This document shows positions 42,745 to 51,256 of a stretch of 64,000 nucleotides of DNA, piece after piece. The translations under genes and the position numbers were made by a program. Under the pieces are notes generated by a model that worked only from the letters and a program-made list of their open reading frames with translations, searched no databases and was not told where the DNA came from. The stretch's first letter is position 1, and each line of letters opens with the position of its first letter. The DNA is from Streptomyces sp. H27-H1 (GTDB lineage: Bacteria > Actinomycetota > Actinomycetes > Streptomycetales > Streptomycetaceae): NCBI RefSeq assembly GCF_026627445.1, contig NZ_JAPNLJ010000015.1:1-64000 (forward strand), given 5' to 3'.

Positions 42745-43884
42745 ATGAGTACGGCAACGCACAGAACCCCCCTGACCGACTGGACCGTCATGGTCCCCGT
42801 GGTGGCGCTCGTCGCGCTCGCCTTCAGCTGGGGACGCGATCTGCCCGCACTCGCCGTCGCCCTGGTGGCACTCTGCCTGGCCGGTGCGGTGCTGGCGGCG
42901 GTCCACCACGCCGAGGTCGTCGCACACCGGGTCGGCGAACCCTTCGGCTCGCTCGTCCTCGCCGTCGCGGTCACCGTCATCGAAGTGGCCCTCATCGTCA
43001 CCCTGCTGGCCGACGGCGGCAGCAAGACCTCCTCGCTCGCCCGTGACACCGTCTTCGCCGCCGTCATGATCACGTGCAACGGCATCGTCGGCCTGTCCCT
43101 GCTCGTCGGGGCCCTGCGCAACCGCGTCGCCGTCTTCAACGCCGAGGGCTCGGGCGCGGCCCTGGCCACCGTCGCCACGCTGGCCGTACTCAGCCTCGTA
43201 CTGCCCACCTTCACCACCACCAAGCCCGGCCCGGAGTTCTCCACGGCCCAGCTCGCCTTCGCCGCGACCGCCTCGCTCGCCCTCTACGGCCTGTTCGTCG
43301 CCGTCCAGACGGTCCGCCACCGCGACTACTTCCTGCCCGTCGACACGAAGCGGATCCGCAAGGAGGCCGCGAAGGCCGCCGCCGCGGCCGCGGCCGGAGA
43401 GGACGACGAGCACGCCGAACCGCCCACCGCCCGCGCTGCCCTGATCAGCCTCGGACTGCTGCTCGTCGCGCTCGTCGCCGTCGTGGGCAACGCCAAAGCC
43501 GTCTCCCCGACCATCGAACGGGGAGTCGCGGACCTCGGCCTGCCCTACGCCGTGGTCGGTGTGATCATCGCCCTGCTCGTGCTGGCACCCGAGACCCTGG
43601 CCGCCGTCCGCGCGGCCCGCCGGGACCGCGTACAGACCAGCCTCAACCTCGCCTACGGCTCCGCCATCGCCAGCATCGGCCTGACCATCCCGGCCATCGC
43701 GCTGGCGACGATCTGGCTCTCCGGCCCGCTGGTCCTCGGGCTCGAACCGGTCCACATGGTGCTGCTCGCGCTGACCATCGTCGTCGGCGCCCTCACCATC
43801 GTCCCGGGCCGCGCCACCCTGCTCCAGGGCGGCGTGCACCTCGTGCTGCTGGCCGCGTACCTCTTCCTCGCCGTCAGCCCCTGA
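42745..43884 (+). CDS. Calcium/proton antiporter (CaCA superfamily, ChaA-like)
   Basis: A 379-residue membrane protein with about eleven helices. It carries both alpha-repeat motifs of the CaCA family: GEPFGSLVLAVAVTVIEVALIVTLL in the first half and LNLAYGSAIASIGLTIPAIALATIW in the second, with the essential Glu in the first and polar residues in the second. A charged Ala/Glu loop with DDEHAEP, perhaps a cation sensor, joins the halves. It exports Ca2+ or Na+/K+ in exchange for H+. ATG 42745 begins close to the first helix. It is a single gene ended by a hairpin. Confidence 0.9.
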   Translation: MSTATHRTPLTDWTVMVPVVALVALAFSWGRDLPALAVALVALCLAGAVLAAVHHAEVVAHRVGEPFGSLVLAVAVTVIEVALIVTLLADGGSKTSSLARDTVFAAVMITCNGIVGLSLLVGALRNRVAVFNAEGSGAALATVATLAVLSLVLPTFTTTKPGPEFSTAQLAFAATASLALYGLFVAVQTVRHRDYFLPVDTKRIRKEAAKAAAAAAAGEDDEHAEPPTARAALISLGLLLVALVAVVGNAKAVSPTIERGVADLGLPYAVVGVIIALLVLAPETLAAVRAARRDRVQTSLNLAYGSAIASIGLTIPAIALATIWLSGPLVLGLEPVHMVLLALTIVVGALTIVPGRATLLQGGVHLVLLAAYLFLAVSP

Positions 43885-43920
43885 GCCCGCCCCCGCCCCG
43901 GCCCCGCCCCGGCCCCGTAC

Positions 43921-43953
43921 GGCCGGCCGCCGCCCTCCCGGCAGCGGCCGGCC
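43921..43953. terminator. Hairpin between convergent antiporter and acylase genes
   Basis: GGCCGGCCGC and GCGGCCGGCC form a perfect 10-bp stem with a 13-base loop, lying between two convergent genes. It can act as a bidirectional terminator. Confidence 0.65.
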
Positions 43954-43969
43954 CCACGGATGGCGGAGG

Positions 43970-46480
43970 TCAGCGCCGCTCGCTCGGCCAGACGACCTTC
44001 AGTTGGGGCGAGGTGAGGATGTCCCACTCGCAGAACCGTGCCTTCACCCAGCGCTCCTGGGAGAAGAGCCGGGTCTGGTCGGCCGAGTGCGGGGAATTGG
44101 GGTTCGAGGACTGGCTGTACGTCAACAGCGTGCGGGCCACCGGGCAGCGGCCGCCGTCCCAGCCGACCGCCTGGATGTGGCTGGAGCCGTGCACCACCTC
44201 CGGATAGCCGCCGGCCGCCGCGTTCCACGGAGCCTCGATCTTGTTCCAGACACCCAGGGCCTCGGTTCCGCCGCCCACCGGCAGCTTCTGCCCGCCGCGC
44301 ACCACGAACTGGTGCTCCCCGAGCGGGGCGTCCAGCGCGATGCCCGCCGCCCTCAGCTCCGCCACCGTGTCGGCGAGGGCCCGCCCGATACCGGGCGCCG
44401 CTTGACTGAGGGTGCGGGGCGTCCGTACCGGATCGGCCGCGTCGAAGGGCACCAGCCACAGGTCCTTGGCCGGCGTGCTCGCCGTCAGCTTCCGCCAGAA
44501 CCGGTCGAAGAACAGCGCGCCGCGGCTCGTACCGTCGGCCGTGCGGTCCCAGGCCGCCAGCACCCCGCAGGCCGCCGAGACGTCCACGGCGGCGCCGTCC
44601 GCGCCCGTGGCCGTACCGCCCGGCAGAGCCGCGCAGGCCTTCGCGGCGTCGGCCGCCGCCAGATCACCCGCCGGGACCCGGTTCGCGAACTGCTGCTTCT
44701 GCAGGTCCGCCACCGTCAGCCCGCCCCGGGCGGCCATGGCGGAGACATCCTCCAGGGCGCCGCGGGTGCGCAGCGAGCGCGGGGTGGAGACATTGCCCCA
44801 GATCCGCTCGTAACCGGTGAGCGGCTCATCCGCGTTGGCCAGCCAGGCGCTGTCGTTGGAGTTCTCGGCGTACGGGGCGTCGCGCAGCGTCGGCGCCCTG
44901 CCCGGGCCGAAGACACCGGGCTGGACCGCGTCGGAGTCGGAGCCGAGCGCGCACTCGCCGCGCGAACCGTCCAGTACCGCCAGCCCCGAGGAGGGGTACG
45001 TGGCCCTGCCGAGCGGGGTCGAGCAGCGCGCGACGAGCTCGTCCGTGATCCGGGGGAGCACCTGGGACTGGGTGAAGAGGGTGCCGCCCGCCGAGTCGGC
45101 GGCCACCGTGTTGACCCAGGGCAGGCCCTGGGTGCGCCGCAGGGCGTCCTGTACGCCGCCGACCGAGCCGGCCCTGCCCACGGCGAGGGCCGTGTCGGAG
45201 CCGCGCAGGTTCGCCGCGTTGGGGTCGGCCAGCGCGTAGGCGGTGGCCGTGGTCCAGGGCAGCGGGAGGCCGCCGCCCAGGCCGGACAGGACCGGGCCGT
45301 AGCGGGTCCACCACTGGGTCCGGGTGACCGGGGCGCCGCCCGCGACCTGGACGCTGACGGTGCGCGCGGTCATCCTCTCCGGCTTGCCGTCCACCAGGTA
45401 GGCGGTCGGGTCGGCCGGGTCGAGGATCAGCTGGTGCAGGTTGAGGGGGGTGCCGGTGGCCACGGTGTGGCTCCAGGCCACCTTCTCGTTGAAGCCGATG
45501 TTCACCACGGTGGTGCCGAGCAGCGAGCCGCCCGAGACGTTCAGCTCGCCGGGGATGGTCTGCTGCGACTGCCAGAACCGGCGGCCGCCCTGCCACGGAT
45601 AGTGCGGGTTGCCGAGGAGCAGGCCGGAGCCGTTCGCGGTGGTGGAGCCGGCGAAGGCCACCGCGTTGGAGCCCATGTCGTAGCGGGTGGTGTCGAAGAA
45701 CTCCCGGGCGGCCTCGGCCGCGGCGGCCGGATCGATGCCGGCCGCGGCCTCCGCGCCGGTCTTCGCGCCAGTCTCCGCGCCGGCCTTTGCGCCGAACTCA
45801 GCGCCGGTCTTCGCGCCGGGCCCGGCGGCGGCCGGGGCCGGGGGCCTGGCCGTGGTGATTCCGTCGACCGCGCGGCCCTGGCCGCCCAGCACCGAGACGG
45901 CGAACCCGCGGGCGGCGACGTCGGTGACGGTGACCGGGCGCACCCACCCGGCGCCCTTGCAGGCCGGGTCGGTGATCTTGTTCTGGGCCAGCCAGGCGTT
46001 GTAGCCGGCGGTCCAGCCCCGCATCAGTTCCCGGACCTCCTTGCTCGGACCGGCCGGCGCGGGCGTGGCCAGCAGCTTCTCCACGGTGCCGGAGTCGCGG
46101 ACACCCTTGAAGTACAGGTCGCTGGAGAGGTTCCCGGCGGCGGAGGAGAGCGAGCCGTCGGGCACGGCGTCCGGGCCGAACCACCGCGAACGTTCTCCCG
46201 AGACGGTCAGGAACCCGTCGGCGAGCACGCACACCTGGTCGGCGGCCTGCGCCCAGCCGGTGCCGAAACCGAGGTGGGCGTAGTCCCTGGCCAGGATGTG
46301 CGGGATCCCGTTCTCGGTGTACCGGATGACCGCGGAGAGGCCGCCGCCGGACGGTCCGGAGCCGCGGTCCTGGGCGGCGGCCTCGGGTATCGCCGAGGCG
46401 GCGGCCAGCAGTGCGGCGCCGGTGAGGGCGACACGACGGAGGAGCGGGCGGGCGCGACGGCGTCCGTGGAGAACTCGCAA
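43970..46480 (-). CDS. Penicillin acylase-family N-terminal nucleophile hydrolase
   Basis: An 836-residue secreted precursor. A signal peptide (RRARPLLRRVALTGAALLAAASAIPEAAAQ) is followed by the alpha chain (YTENGIPHILARDYAHLGFGTGWAQAADQVCVLADGFL). A spacer with repeated GAKTGAE/GAKAGAE units leads to the beta-chain N-terminus at DMG|SNAVAF, where Ser271 is the predicted self-processing nucleophile. GNPHYPW and NIGFNEKVAWSHTV are typical beta-chain motifs. Relatives are AHL or lipopeptide acylases such as PvdQ and AhlM. TTG 46480 is chosen because GGGAGGTAAG lies just before it. The substrate is uncertain. Confidence 0.85.
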   Translation of the reverse strand: MRVLHGRRRARPLLRRVALTGAALLAAASAIPEAAAQDRGSGPSGGGLSAVIRYTENGIPHILARDYAHLGFGTGWAQAADQVCVLADGFLTVSGERSRWFGPDAVPDGSLSSAAGNLSSDLYFKGVRDSGTVEKLLATPAPAGPSKEVRELMRGWTAGYNAWLAQNKITDPACKGAGWVRPVTVTDVAARGFAVSVLGGQGRAVDGITTARPPAPAAAGPGAKTGAEFGAKAGAETGAKTGAEAAAGIDPAAAAEAAREFFDTTRYDMGSNAVAFAGSTTANGSGLLLGNPHYPWQGGRRFWQSQQTIPGELNVSGGSLLGTTVVNIGFNEKVAWSHTVATGTPLNLHQLILDPADPTAYLVDGKPERMTARTVSVQVAGGAPVTRTQWWTRYGPVLSGLGGGLPLPWTTATAYALADPNAANLRGSDTALAVGRAGSVGGVQDALRRTQGLPWVNTVAADSAGGTLFTQSQVLPRITDELVARCSTPLGRATYPSSGLAVLDGSRGECALGSDSDAVQPGVFGPGRAPTLRDAPYAENSNDSAWLANADEPLTGYERIWGNVSTPRSLRTRGALEDVSAMAARGGLTVADLQKQQFANRVPAGDLAAADAAKACAALPGGTATGADGAAVDVSAACGVLAAWDRTADGTSRGALFFDRFWRKLTASTPAKDLWLVPFDAADPVRTPRTLSQAAPGIGRALADTVAELRAAGIALDAPLGEHQFVVRGGQKLPVGGGTEALGVWNKIEAPWNAAAGGYPEVVHGSSHIQAVGWDGGRCPVARTLLTYSQSSNPNSPHSADQTRLFSQERWVKARFCEWDILTSPQLKVVWPSERR

Positions 46481-46566
46481 CTTACCTCCCAAGTAGCCTG
46501 CGGACGGGCGCGATCGACCGACCGGTTGGGTGGTGCTCGTGTGCCCCCACACTCATGCAGGCCACC

Positions 46567-46579
46567 TGACGTCGTGTCA
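46567..46579. promoter_or_regulatory. Weak TGAC/GTCA dyad in the divergent promoter
   Basis: TGACGTCGTGTCA has 4-base arms with 5 bases between, resembling the core of the two 17-bp operators at 39839 and 53968 but without the outer bases. It lies between the acylase and an acyl-CoA synthetase gene. It may be chance. Confidence 0.25.
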
Positions 46580-46671
46580 ACATGCCGTTTGGTATCCCCA
46601 CGGCATCCGGCCGGGCATCCACGGTGCTGCGGTCATTGACCTCGGGCGTACGGGCAGACGAGGATCCCGCC

Positions 46672-48183
46672 ATGACCCCGGTGCGGAAGAACACGGTCGA
46701 CGGACTGGTCCACGACAGCGCGCGGCGCGTCCCGGACCGGGTGGCGGTCCGCTACCGGGAAAGGACCTGGACCTACGCGGAACTCGACGCGGCCGTCTCC
46801 GTGGGCGCGGCCGTGCTGCGCGGACGCTACGGGCTGGCCGAGGGGGACCGGGTCGCGACCTTCGGGCACAACTCCGACGCCTACCTGCTCGCCTTCCTCG
46901 CCTGCGCGCGGGCCGGGCTCACGCACGTCCCCGTCAACCAGAACCTCACCGGGGAGGACCTCGCGTACATCCTGGAGAACTCCGGGACCTCGCTCGTCCT
47001 CGCGGACCCGGAACTGGCCGGACGGGTCCCCGGGGGATTCGCCGTACGCCCGCTGCGCGATGCGCCCGGCTCCTTCCTCGCCGAACCGGCGGAGCCCGCC
47101 GGGGCCGAGGCCTTCGCCCGCTCCGCTGACCCCTCCCGGCTGGCGCAGCTGCTGTACACCTCCGGGACCACCGCCCTGCCCAAGGGGGCGATGATGACGC
47201 ACGAGGCGCTCTGCCACGAGTACGAGAGCGCGATCGCCGCCCTGGACCTGGCGGAGGGCGACCTGCCGGTGCACTCCCTGCCGCTGTACCACTCGGCCCA
47301 GATGCACGTCTTCCTGCTGCCGTACCTGGCGGTGGGCGCGCGGAACACGATCGTGGACGCGCCGGTCGCGGTGGAGATCTTCGACCTGGTGGAGGCGGGG
47401 GAGGCGGACAGCCTGTTCGCGCCGCCGACGGTGTGGATCGGGCTGGCGAACCACCCCGACTTCGCCGTCCGCGACCTGTCCGCCCTGCGCAAGGCGTACT
47501 ACGGGGCGTCGATCATGCCGGTGCCGGTCCTTGAAAGACTGCGCGCGCGGCTGCCCGGACTCGGCTTCTACAACTGCTTCGGCCAGAGCGAGATCGGCCC
47601 CCTGGCCACGGTGCTGCGGCCGGAGGAACACGAGGGGCGGATGGACTCGTGCGGGCGGCCGGTCCACCACGTGCAGGCGCGGGTCGTCGACGAGGACGGG
47701 GCGCAGGTTCCGGACGGCACGCCCGGCGAGGTGGTCTACCGCTCCCCGCAGCTGTGCCTGGGCTACTGGAACGACGCGGAGGCGACGAAGAAGGCCTTCC
47801 AGGACGGCTGGTTCCGCTCGGGCGACCTGGCGGTCCGGGATCCGCAGGGGTACTTCACGGTCGTGGACCGGGTGAAGGACGTCATCAACTCGGGCGGGGT
47901 GCTGGTCGCCTCCCGCCAGGTCGAGGACGTGCTGTACACCCACCCGGGCGTGGTCGAGGCGGCGGTGGTCGGACTGCCGGACGAACGGTGGATCGAGGCC
48001 GTCACGGCGGTGGTGGTCCCGCGCGACGGGGTGACGGAGGCCGAACTCCTGGCCTACGCCCGGGAGAGGCTGGCCCATTTCAAGGCCCCGAAGCGGATCC
48101 TGTTCGTGGACGCCCTCCCCCGCAACGCGAGCGGCAAGATCCTCAAGCGCACCCTGCGCGACCGCTTCTCGCCCCCCGCCTGA
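46672..48183 (+). CDS. Acyl-CoA synthetase (AMP-forming)
   Basis: A 503-residue ANL ligase: LLYTSGTTALPKGAMMTH (ATP loop), YNCFGQSEIGPLATVL (A5), WFRSGDLAVRDPQGYFTVVDRVKDVINSGGVLVASRQVEDVLYTHPGVVEAAVVGLPD (hinge and A8) and LPRNASGKILKRTLRDRF with the catalytic Lys. It most resembles fatty-acyl or long-chain acyl-CoA synthetases of the FadD type. It is a single gene, divergent from the acylase. It could activate fatty acids released by that enzyme, but this is only suggested by adjacency. Confidence 0.9.
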   Translation: MTPVRKNTVDGLVHDSARRVPDRVAVRYRERTWTYAELDAAVSVGAAVLRGRYGLAEGDRVATFGHNSDAYLLAFLACARAGLTHVPVNQNLTGEDLAYILENSGTSLVLADPELAGRVPGGFAVRPLRDAPGSFLAEPAEPAGAEAFARSADPSRLAQLLYTSGTTALPKGAMMTHEALCHEYESAIAALDLAEGDLPVHSLPLYHSAQMHVFLLPYLAVGARNTIVDAPVAVEIFDLVEAGEADSLFAPPTVWIGLANHPDFAVRDLSALRKAYYGASIMPVPVLERLRARLPGLGFYNCFGQSEIGPLATVLRPEEHEGRMDSCGRPVHHVQARVVDEDGAQVPDGTPGEVVYRSPQLCLGYWNDAEATKKAFQDGWFRSGDLAVRDPQGYFTVVDRVKDVINSGGVLVASRQVEDVLYTHPGVVEAAVVGLPDERWIEAVTAVVVPRDGVTEAELLAYARERLAHFKAPKRILFVDALPRNASGKILKRTLRDRFSPPA

Positions 48184-48220
48184 GCGGGGGCGGCGCGGAA
48201 CCCCGGCGGAGCCTGCGAAA

Positions 48221-48745
48221 TCAGCGGAGTTCGTCCGCCAGCAGCCCCATGGTGAACATGTCGAACCAGCGGCCGTCGCGGCGGAAGACCTGGCGAAGGC
48301 GGCCCTCCTCGACGAAGCCGACCTTCTCGTAGGCCTTGCGCGCGGCATGGTTCTCGGTGGCCACGGTCAGGGTCACCTTGTGCAGGCGCATGTCCTCGAA
48401 CCCGTAGCGACAGACCGTCCGCACCGTGTCGGTGGCGTACCCGCGGCCCCAGTACGCCTTCTCGCCGAGGTAGACGTCGAGTGTCGCGATGCCCTTCTCC
48501 GGTTCCGCGTCGCGCAGGGCGACCAGCCCGATGAGTACGCCGTCGGCGAGCGCCTCCACGCCCAGGAGCAGGTCGCCGTAGGAGTTGCGGGGGCGATCGG
48601 TCAGCCACGTTCGGACCCGCTCCACCGGCTGGGCGTACGAGTCGTCCATCCACCGCATGACCTCGGGGTCGTGGTTCCAGCGCCACAGGGCCGCGGCGTC
48701 CTCGGGGCCCATCGCCCGCAGTTTCACCAGTTCTCCGAGCGCCAT
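48221..48745 (-). CDS. GNAT N-acetyltransferase (RimJ/RimL-like)
   Basis: A 174-residue acetyltransferase: VKLRAMGPEDAAALWRWNHDPEVMRWMDDSYAQPVERVRTWL (substrate side), ATLDVYLGEKAYWGRGYATDTVRTVCRYGFEDMRLHKVTLTVATENHAARKAYEKVGFVEEGRLRQ with the acetyl-CoA loop GRGYA and the late NHAARKAYEKVGF. It acetylates a protein N-terminus or small amine. ATG 48745 has AAGGATGG ahead; an ATG seven codons upstream is possible. Confidence 0.85.
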   Translation of the reverse strand: MALGELVKLRAMGPEDAAALWRWNHDPEVMRWMDDSYAQPVERVRTWLTDRPRNSYGDLLLGVEALADGVLIGLVALRDAEPEKGIATLDVYLGEKAYWGRGYATDTVRTVCRYGFEDMRLHKVTLTVATENHAARKAYEKVGFVEEGRLRQVFRRDGRWFDMFTMGLLADELR

Positions 48746-48817
48746 GCCCAACCATCCTTGGTCCATCTCGTGATCATTTCGCGAACACGAACTACTACCA
48801 CGGCCGGGATCGCACGC

Positions 48818-49648
48818 TCAATCGATTTCCGGAAGCTCCGCGTCCTGATCCTGGAGGCGGCGCAGGACCAGGTGTTCGTGGAAGAGGCGGCCGACCAGAG
48901 CGCCGCCGTAGACCACGAAGCCGACGCCGACCAGCCAGGACTGGACCACCAGGAGGGTGCCGAAGGGGCCGTAGGTCACGGCGTTGGAGGCGATCAGCGG
49001 GGAGAACACCAACTGCGAGAAGACCCGCAGGCCGAGGAGGCCCAGGCTGGTGCACGCGGCCCCGGGCAGCAGGGCGCGCCAGCGGACCCGGCCGCCGAGG
49101 AGGATCCACTGGGAGGTCCAGAAGAACAGGCAGGTGCCGATGAGATCGCCCGTGGTGCCGAGGACCGTGCCGGTGGCGTCGTCCGAGGGGGCGGGGATGG
49201 CGACCAGCAGAGCGAGATAGCAGACCAGCAGGGCGAGCCAGACGACGTGCCGCCACATGGTGTGCCAGCGGGCCGTCGGCAGGTCCCAGACCTTCTCGTA
49301 CCCGGTCTGCACGGCGGAGCCGAAGGTCAGGCCGAAGACGGCGAGGGCCGCGAGACCGAAAGCGGTGGTCCGCTCCAGCGCGAGGTCCGCGGCGCCGAAC
49401 AGCATCTCCACCCGCTCCCGGGAGAACTCCGCCACCCCGAGGGCCTGGCCGAGCCAGCGCCCGAAGCCCGAGCCGCTGCCCGGCGCGGCGGCCGCGACGA
49501 CGACGAGCAGCGGCACCAGGGTGAGGAAGCCGAGGGCGGCAAATCCCATGGCCCGGTGCATCAGCTCCATCTCCCGGCCACGGCTCCACGCCAGCCCGGC
49601 CTGGGAGCCCTGGAGCCGGTCGTGGAACCGCCGGAAGATCGAGGTCAC
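48818..49648 (-). CDS. YihY/BrkB-family membrane protein
   Basis: A 276-residue protein with about six membrane helices (MGFAALGFLTLVPLLVVVAAA, AFGLAALAVFGLTFGSAVQTGYEKVW, VVWLALLVCYLALLVAI and so on). The YihY core segment FGSAVQTGYEKVWDLP near the third helix is present. The family was once called ribonuclease BN but is not a nuclease; its transport role is unsettled. GTG 49648 is the start. It is a single gene between the GNAT and PaaK genes. Confidence 0.8.
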   Translation of the reverse strand: MTSIFRRFHDRLQGSQAGLAWSRGREMELMHRAMGFAALGFLTLVPLLVVVAAAAPGSGSGFGRWLGQALGVAEFSRERVEMLFGAADLALERTTAFGLAALAVFGLTFGSAVQTGYEKVWDLPTARWHTMWRHVVWLALLVCYLALLVAIPAPSDDATGTVLGTTGDLIGTCLFFWTSQWILLGGRVRWRALLPGAACTSLGLLGLRVFSQLVFSPLIASNAVTYGPFGTLLVVQSWLVGVGFVVYGGALVGRLFHEHLVLRRLQDQDAELPEID

Positions 49649-49813
49649 GCCTCTCTCCCTACCCGGATGGGTCCGCGGCTTCCCGGGAGGCCCCCCGAGT
49701 GGCCCCGAAGGGGTGGATCCGGCGGCGGGACGCTCCGGGTGTTCCGGGCGGGCTCCGGGTACGCTCCGGGCGATCCGGGAAGCCCGGCGGCGGTCAGCCG
49801 GCCGGTGCGCGGC

Positions 49814-51148
49814 TCAGGCCCCCCGGAGGTCCACCAGCCGCTTGATCTTGCCGACCGAGCGCTCCAGGGTCTCCGGATCCACCACCTCCACCGTGACCGA
49901 GACCCCGACGCCCTCCTTGACGGCCCGCACCACCGAGGCCGCCGCGGCCGCCCGCTGACCGGCGTCGCTGTCCCGGCGCGCCTCCACCCGTACCGTCAGG
50001 GCGTCCAGTCGTCCCTGCCGGGTCAGACGGAGCTGGAAGTGCGGAGCCAGGGCCGGGATGCGCAGGAGCACCTCCTCGATCTGGGTGGGGTAGAGGTTCA
50101 CCCCACGCAGGATGATCATGTCGTCGCTGCGTCCGGTGATCTTCTCCATCCGGCGGAAGGCCGGCCGGACGGTGCCGGGCAGCAGCCGGGTCAGATCCCG
50201 GGTGCGGTAGCGGACGACGGGCATCGCCTCCTTGGTGAGCGAGGTGAAGACCAGCTCCCCGGCCTCGCCCTCCGGCAGTACGGCACCCGTCAGCGGGTCG
50301 ACCACCTCCGGATAGAAGTGGTCCTCCCAGATGTGGAGGCCGTCCTTCGTCTCGGCGAACTCCTGCGCGACGCCGGGGCCCATCACCTCCGACAACCCGT
50401 ATATGTCCACCGCGTCGATGGCGAGGCGTTCCTCGATCTCGCGGCGCATCTCCTCGGTCCACGGCTCGGCGCCGAAGATCCCCGTACGGAGGGAGGTGGC
50501 GCGGGGGTCGATGCCCTGGCGCTCCATCTCGTCCAGCAGGGTCAGCATGTAGGAGGGGGTCACCATGATGACCTCCGGCTGGAAGTCCTGGATCAGCCGG
50601 ACCTGGCGGTCCGTCATCCCGCCCGATGCGGGGACGACCGTGCAGCCCAGGCGCTCCGCGCCGTAGTGCGCGCCCAGGCCGCCGGTGAACAGGCCGTACC
50701 CGTAGGCGATGTGGACGATCTGGCCGGGCCTGCCGCCCGCCGCACGGATCGAACGGGCGACGACGTCCGCCCAGGTGGACAGGTCCCTCTCGGTGTATCC
50801 GACGACGGTCGGCCGGCCCGTGGTGCCGCTGGACGCGTGGATGCGGCGGACATCGGAGCGCGGCACGGCGAACATCCCGAAGGGGTAGTGGTCGCGCAGA
50901 TCGGATTTGGTGGTGAAGGGGAACAGGGAGAGGTCGGAGAGGGAGCGGCAGTCGTCGGGATGCAGGCCGGCCTTGTCGAAGGCCTGCCGGTAGAAGGGCA
51001 CCCGGTCGTACGCCCGGCTCAGGGTCGCCCGCAGCCGGGTCAGCTGGAGCGATGCCAGCTCGTCCCGGCTCAGCCGCTCGCCCTCGTCCGCGGCGCCCGC
51101 TTCCCGACGGCCCTCGCCGTCCTCCTGAGCGTTCGTGTACGTACCCAT
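49814..51148 (-). CDS. paaK: Phenylacetate-CoA ligase
   Basis: A 444-residue AMP-forming ligase. It is diagnosed by FTTKSDLRDHYPFGMFAVP, HASSGTTGRPTVVGYTERDL (ATP loop), IYGLSEVMGPGVAQEF, FTSLTKEAMPVVRYRTRDLTRLLPG and ILRGVNLYPTQIEEVLL. It converts phenylacetate plus CoA and ATP to phenylacetyl-CoA, the entry to the paa pathway. No other paa genes are present in the window. ATG 51148 follows AAGGGG; GTG 51157 is an alternative. A near-perfect 18-bp operator (51173-51190) just upstream implies TetR-type control. Confidence 0.9.
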   Translation of the reverse strand: MGTYTNAQEDGEGRREAGAADEGERLSRDELASLQLTRLRATLSRAYDRVPFYRQAFDKAGLHPDDCRSLSDLSLFPFTTKSDLRDHYPFGMFAVPRSDVRRIHASSGTTGRPTVVGYTERDLSTWADVVARSIRAAGGRPGQIVHIAYGYGLFTGGLGAHYGAERLGCTVVPASGGMTDRQVRLIQDFQPEVIMVTPSYMLTLLDEMERQGIDPRATSLRTGIFGAEPWTEEMRREIEERLAIDAVDIYGLSEVMGPGVAQEFAETKDGLHIWEDHFYPEVVDPLTGAVLPEGEAGELVFTSLTKEAMPVVRYRTRDLTRLLPGTVRPAFRRMEKITGRSDDMIILRGVNLYPTQIEEVLLRIPALAPHFQLRLTRQGRLDALTVRVEARRDSDAGQRAAAAASVVRAVKEGVGVSVTVEVVDPETLERSVGKIKRLVDLRGA

Positions 51149-51172
51149 GTCGGCCACCCCTTGTTCGAATCA

Positions 51173-51190
51173 ACCGAACGATCATTCGGT
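51173..51190. promoter_or_regulatory. TetR-type operator at the paaK promoter
   Basis: ACCGAACGATCATTCGGT is an 18-bp palindrome with one mismatched pair, 25 bases from the paaK start. The ACCGAAC/GTTCGGT arms are the type bound by TetR regulators of CoA-ester catabolism (PaaR-like). A second, shorter dyad ACTCGAACGAGT is at 51222-51233, nearer the divergent hydrolase gene. The regulator gene is not seen in the window. Confidence 0.7.
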
Positions 51191-51256
51191 AGACTGCCGG
51201 ACCCGGGCGGCCAAATCAATTACTCGAACGAGTGATCGTCTGCTGGGATTGCCCCC

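Noticed and set aside
40744..43839. Open minus-strand frame of about 1030 codons opposite the acyl-CoA synthetase and antiporter genes
   Set aside because: Gly/Val/Asp-rich repetitive shadow of the real genes, without family resemblance.
46567..46579. Third member of the TCTGAC/TCAGA operator set
   Set aside because: Only the inner TGAC/GTCA arms match, and the outer bases and AAAAC flank are absent, so it is listed at low confidence and not counted as evidence for the regulon.
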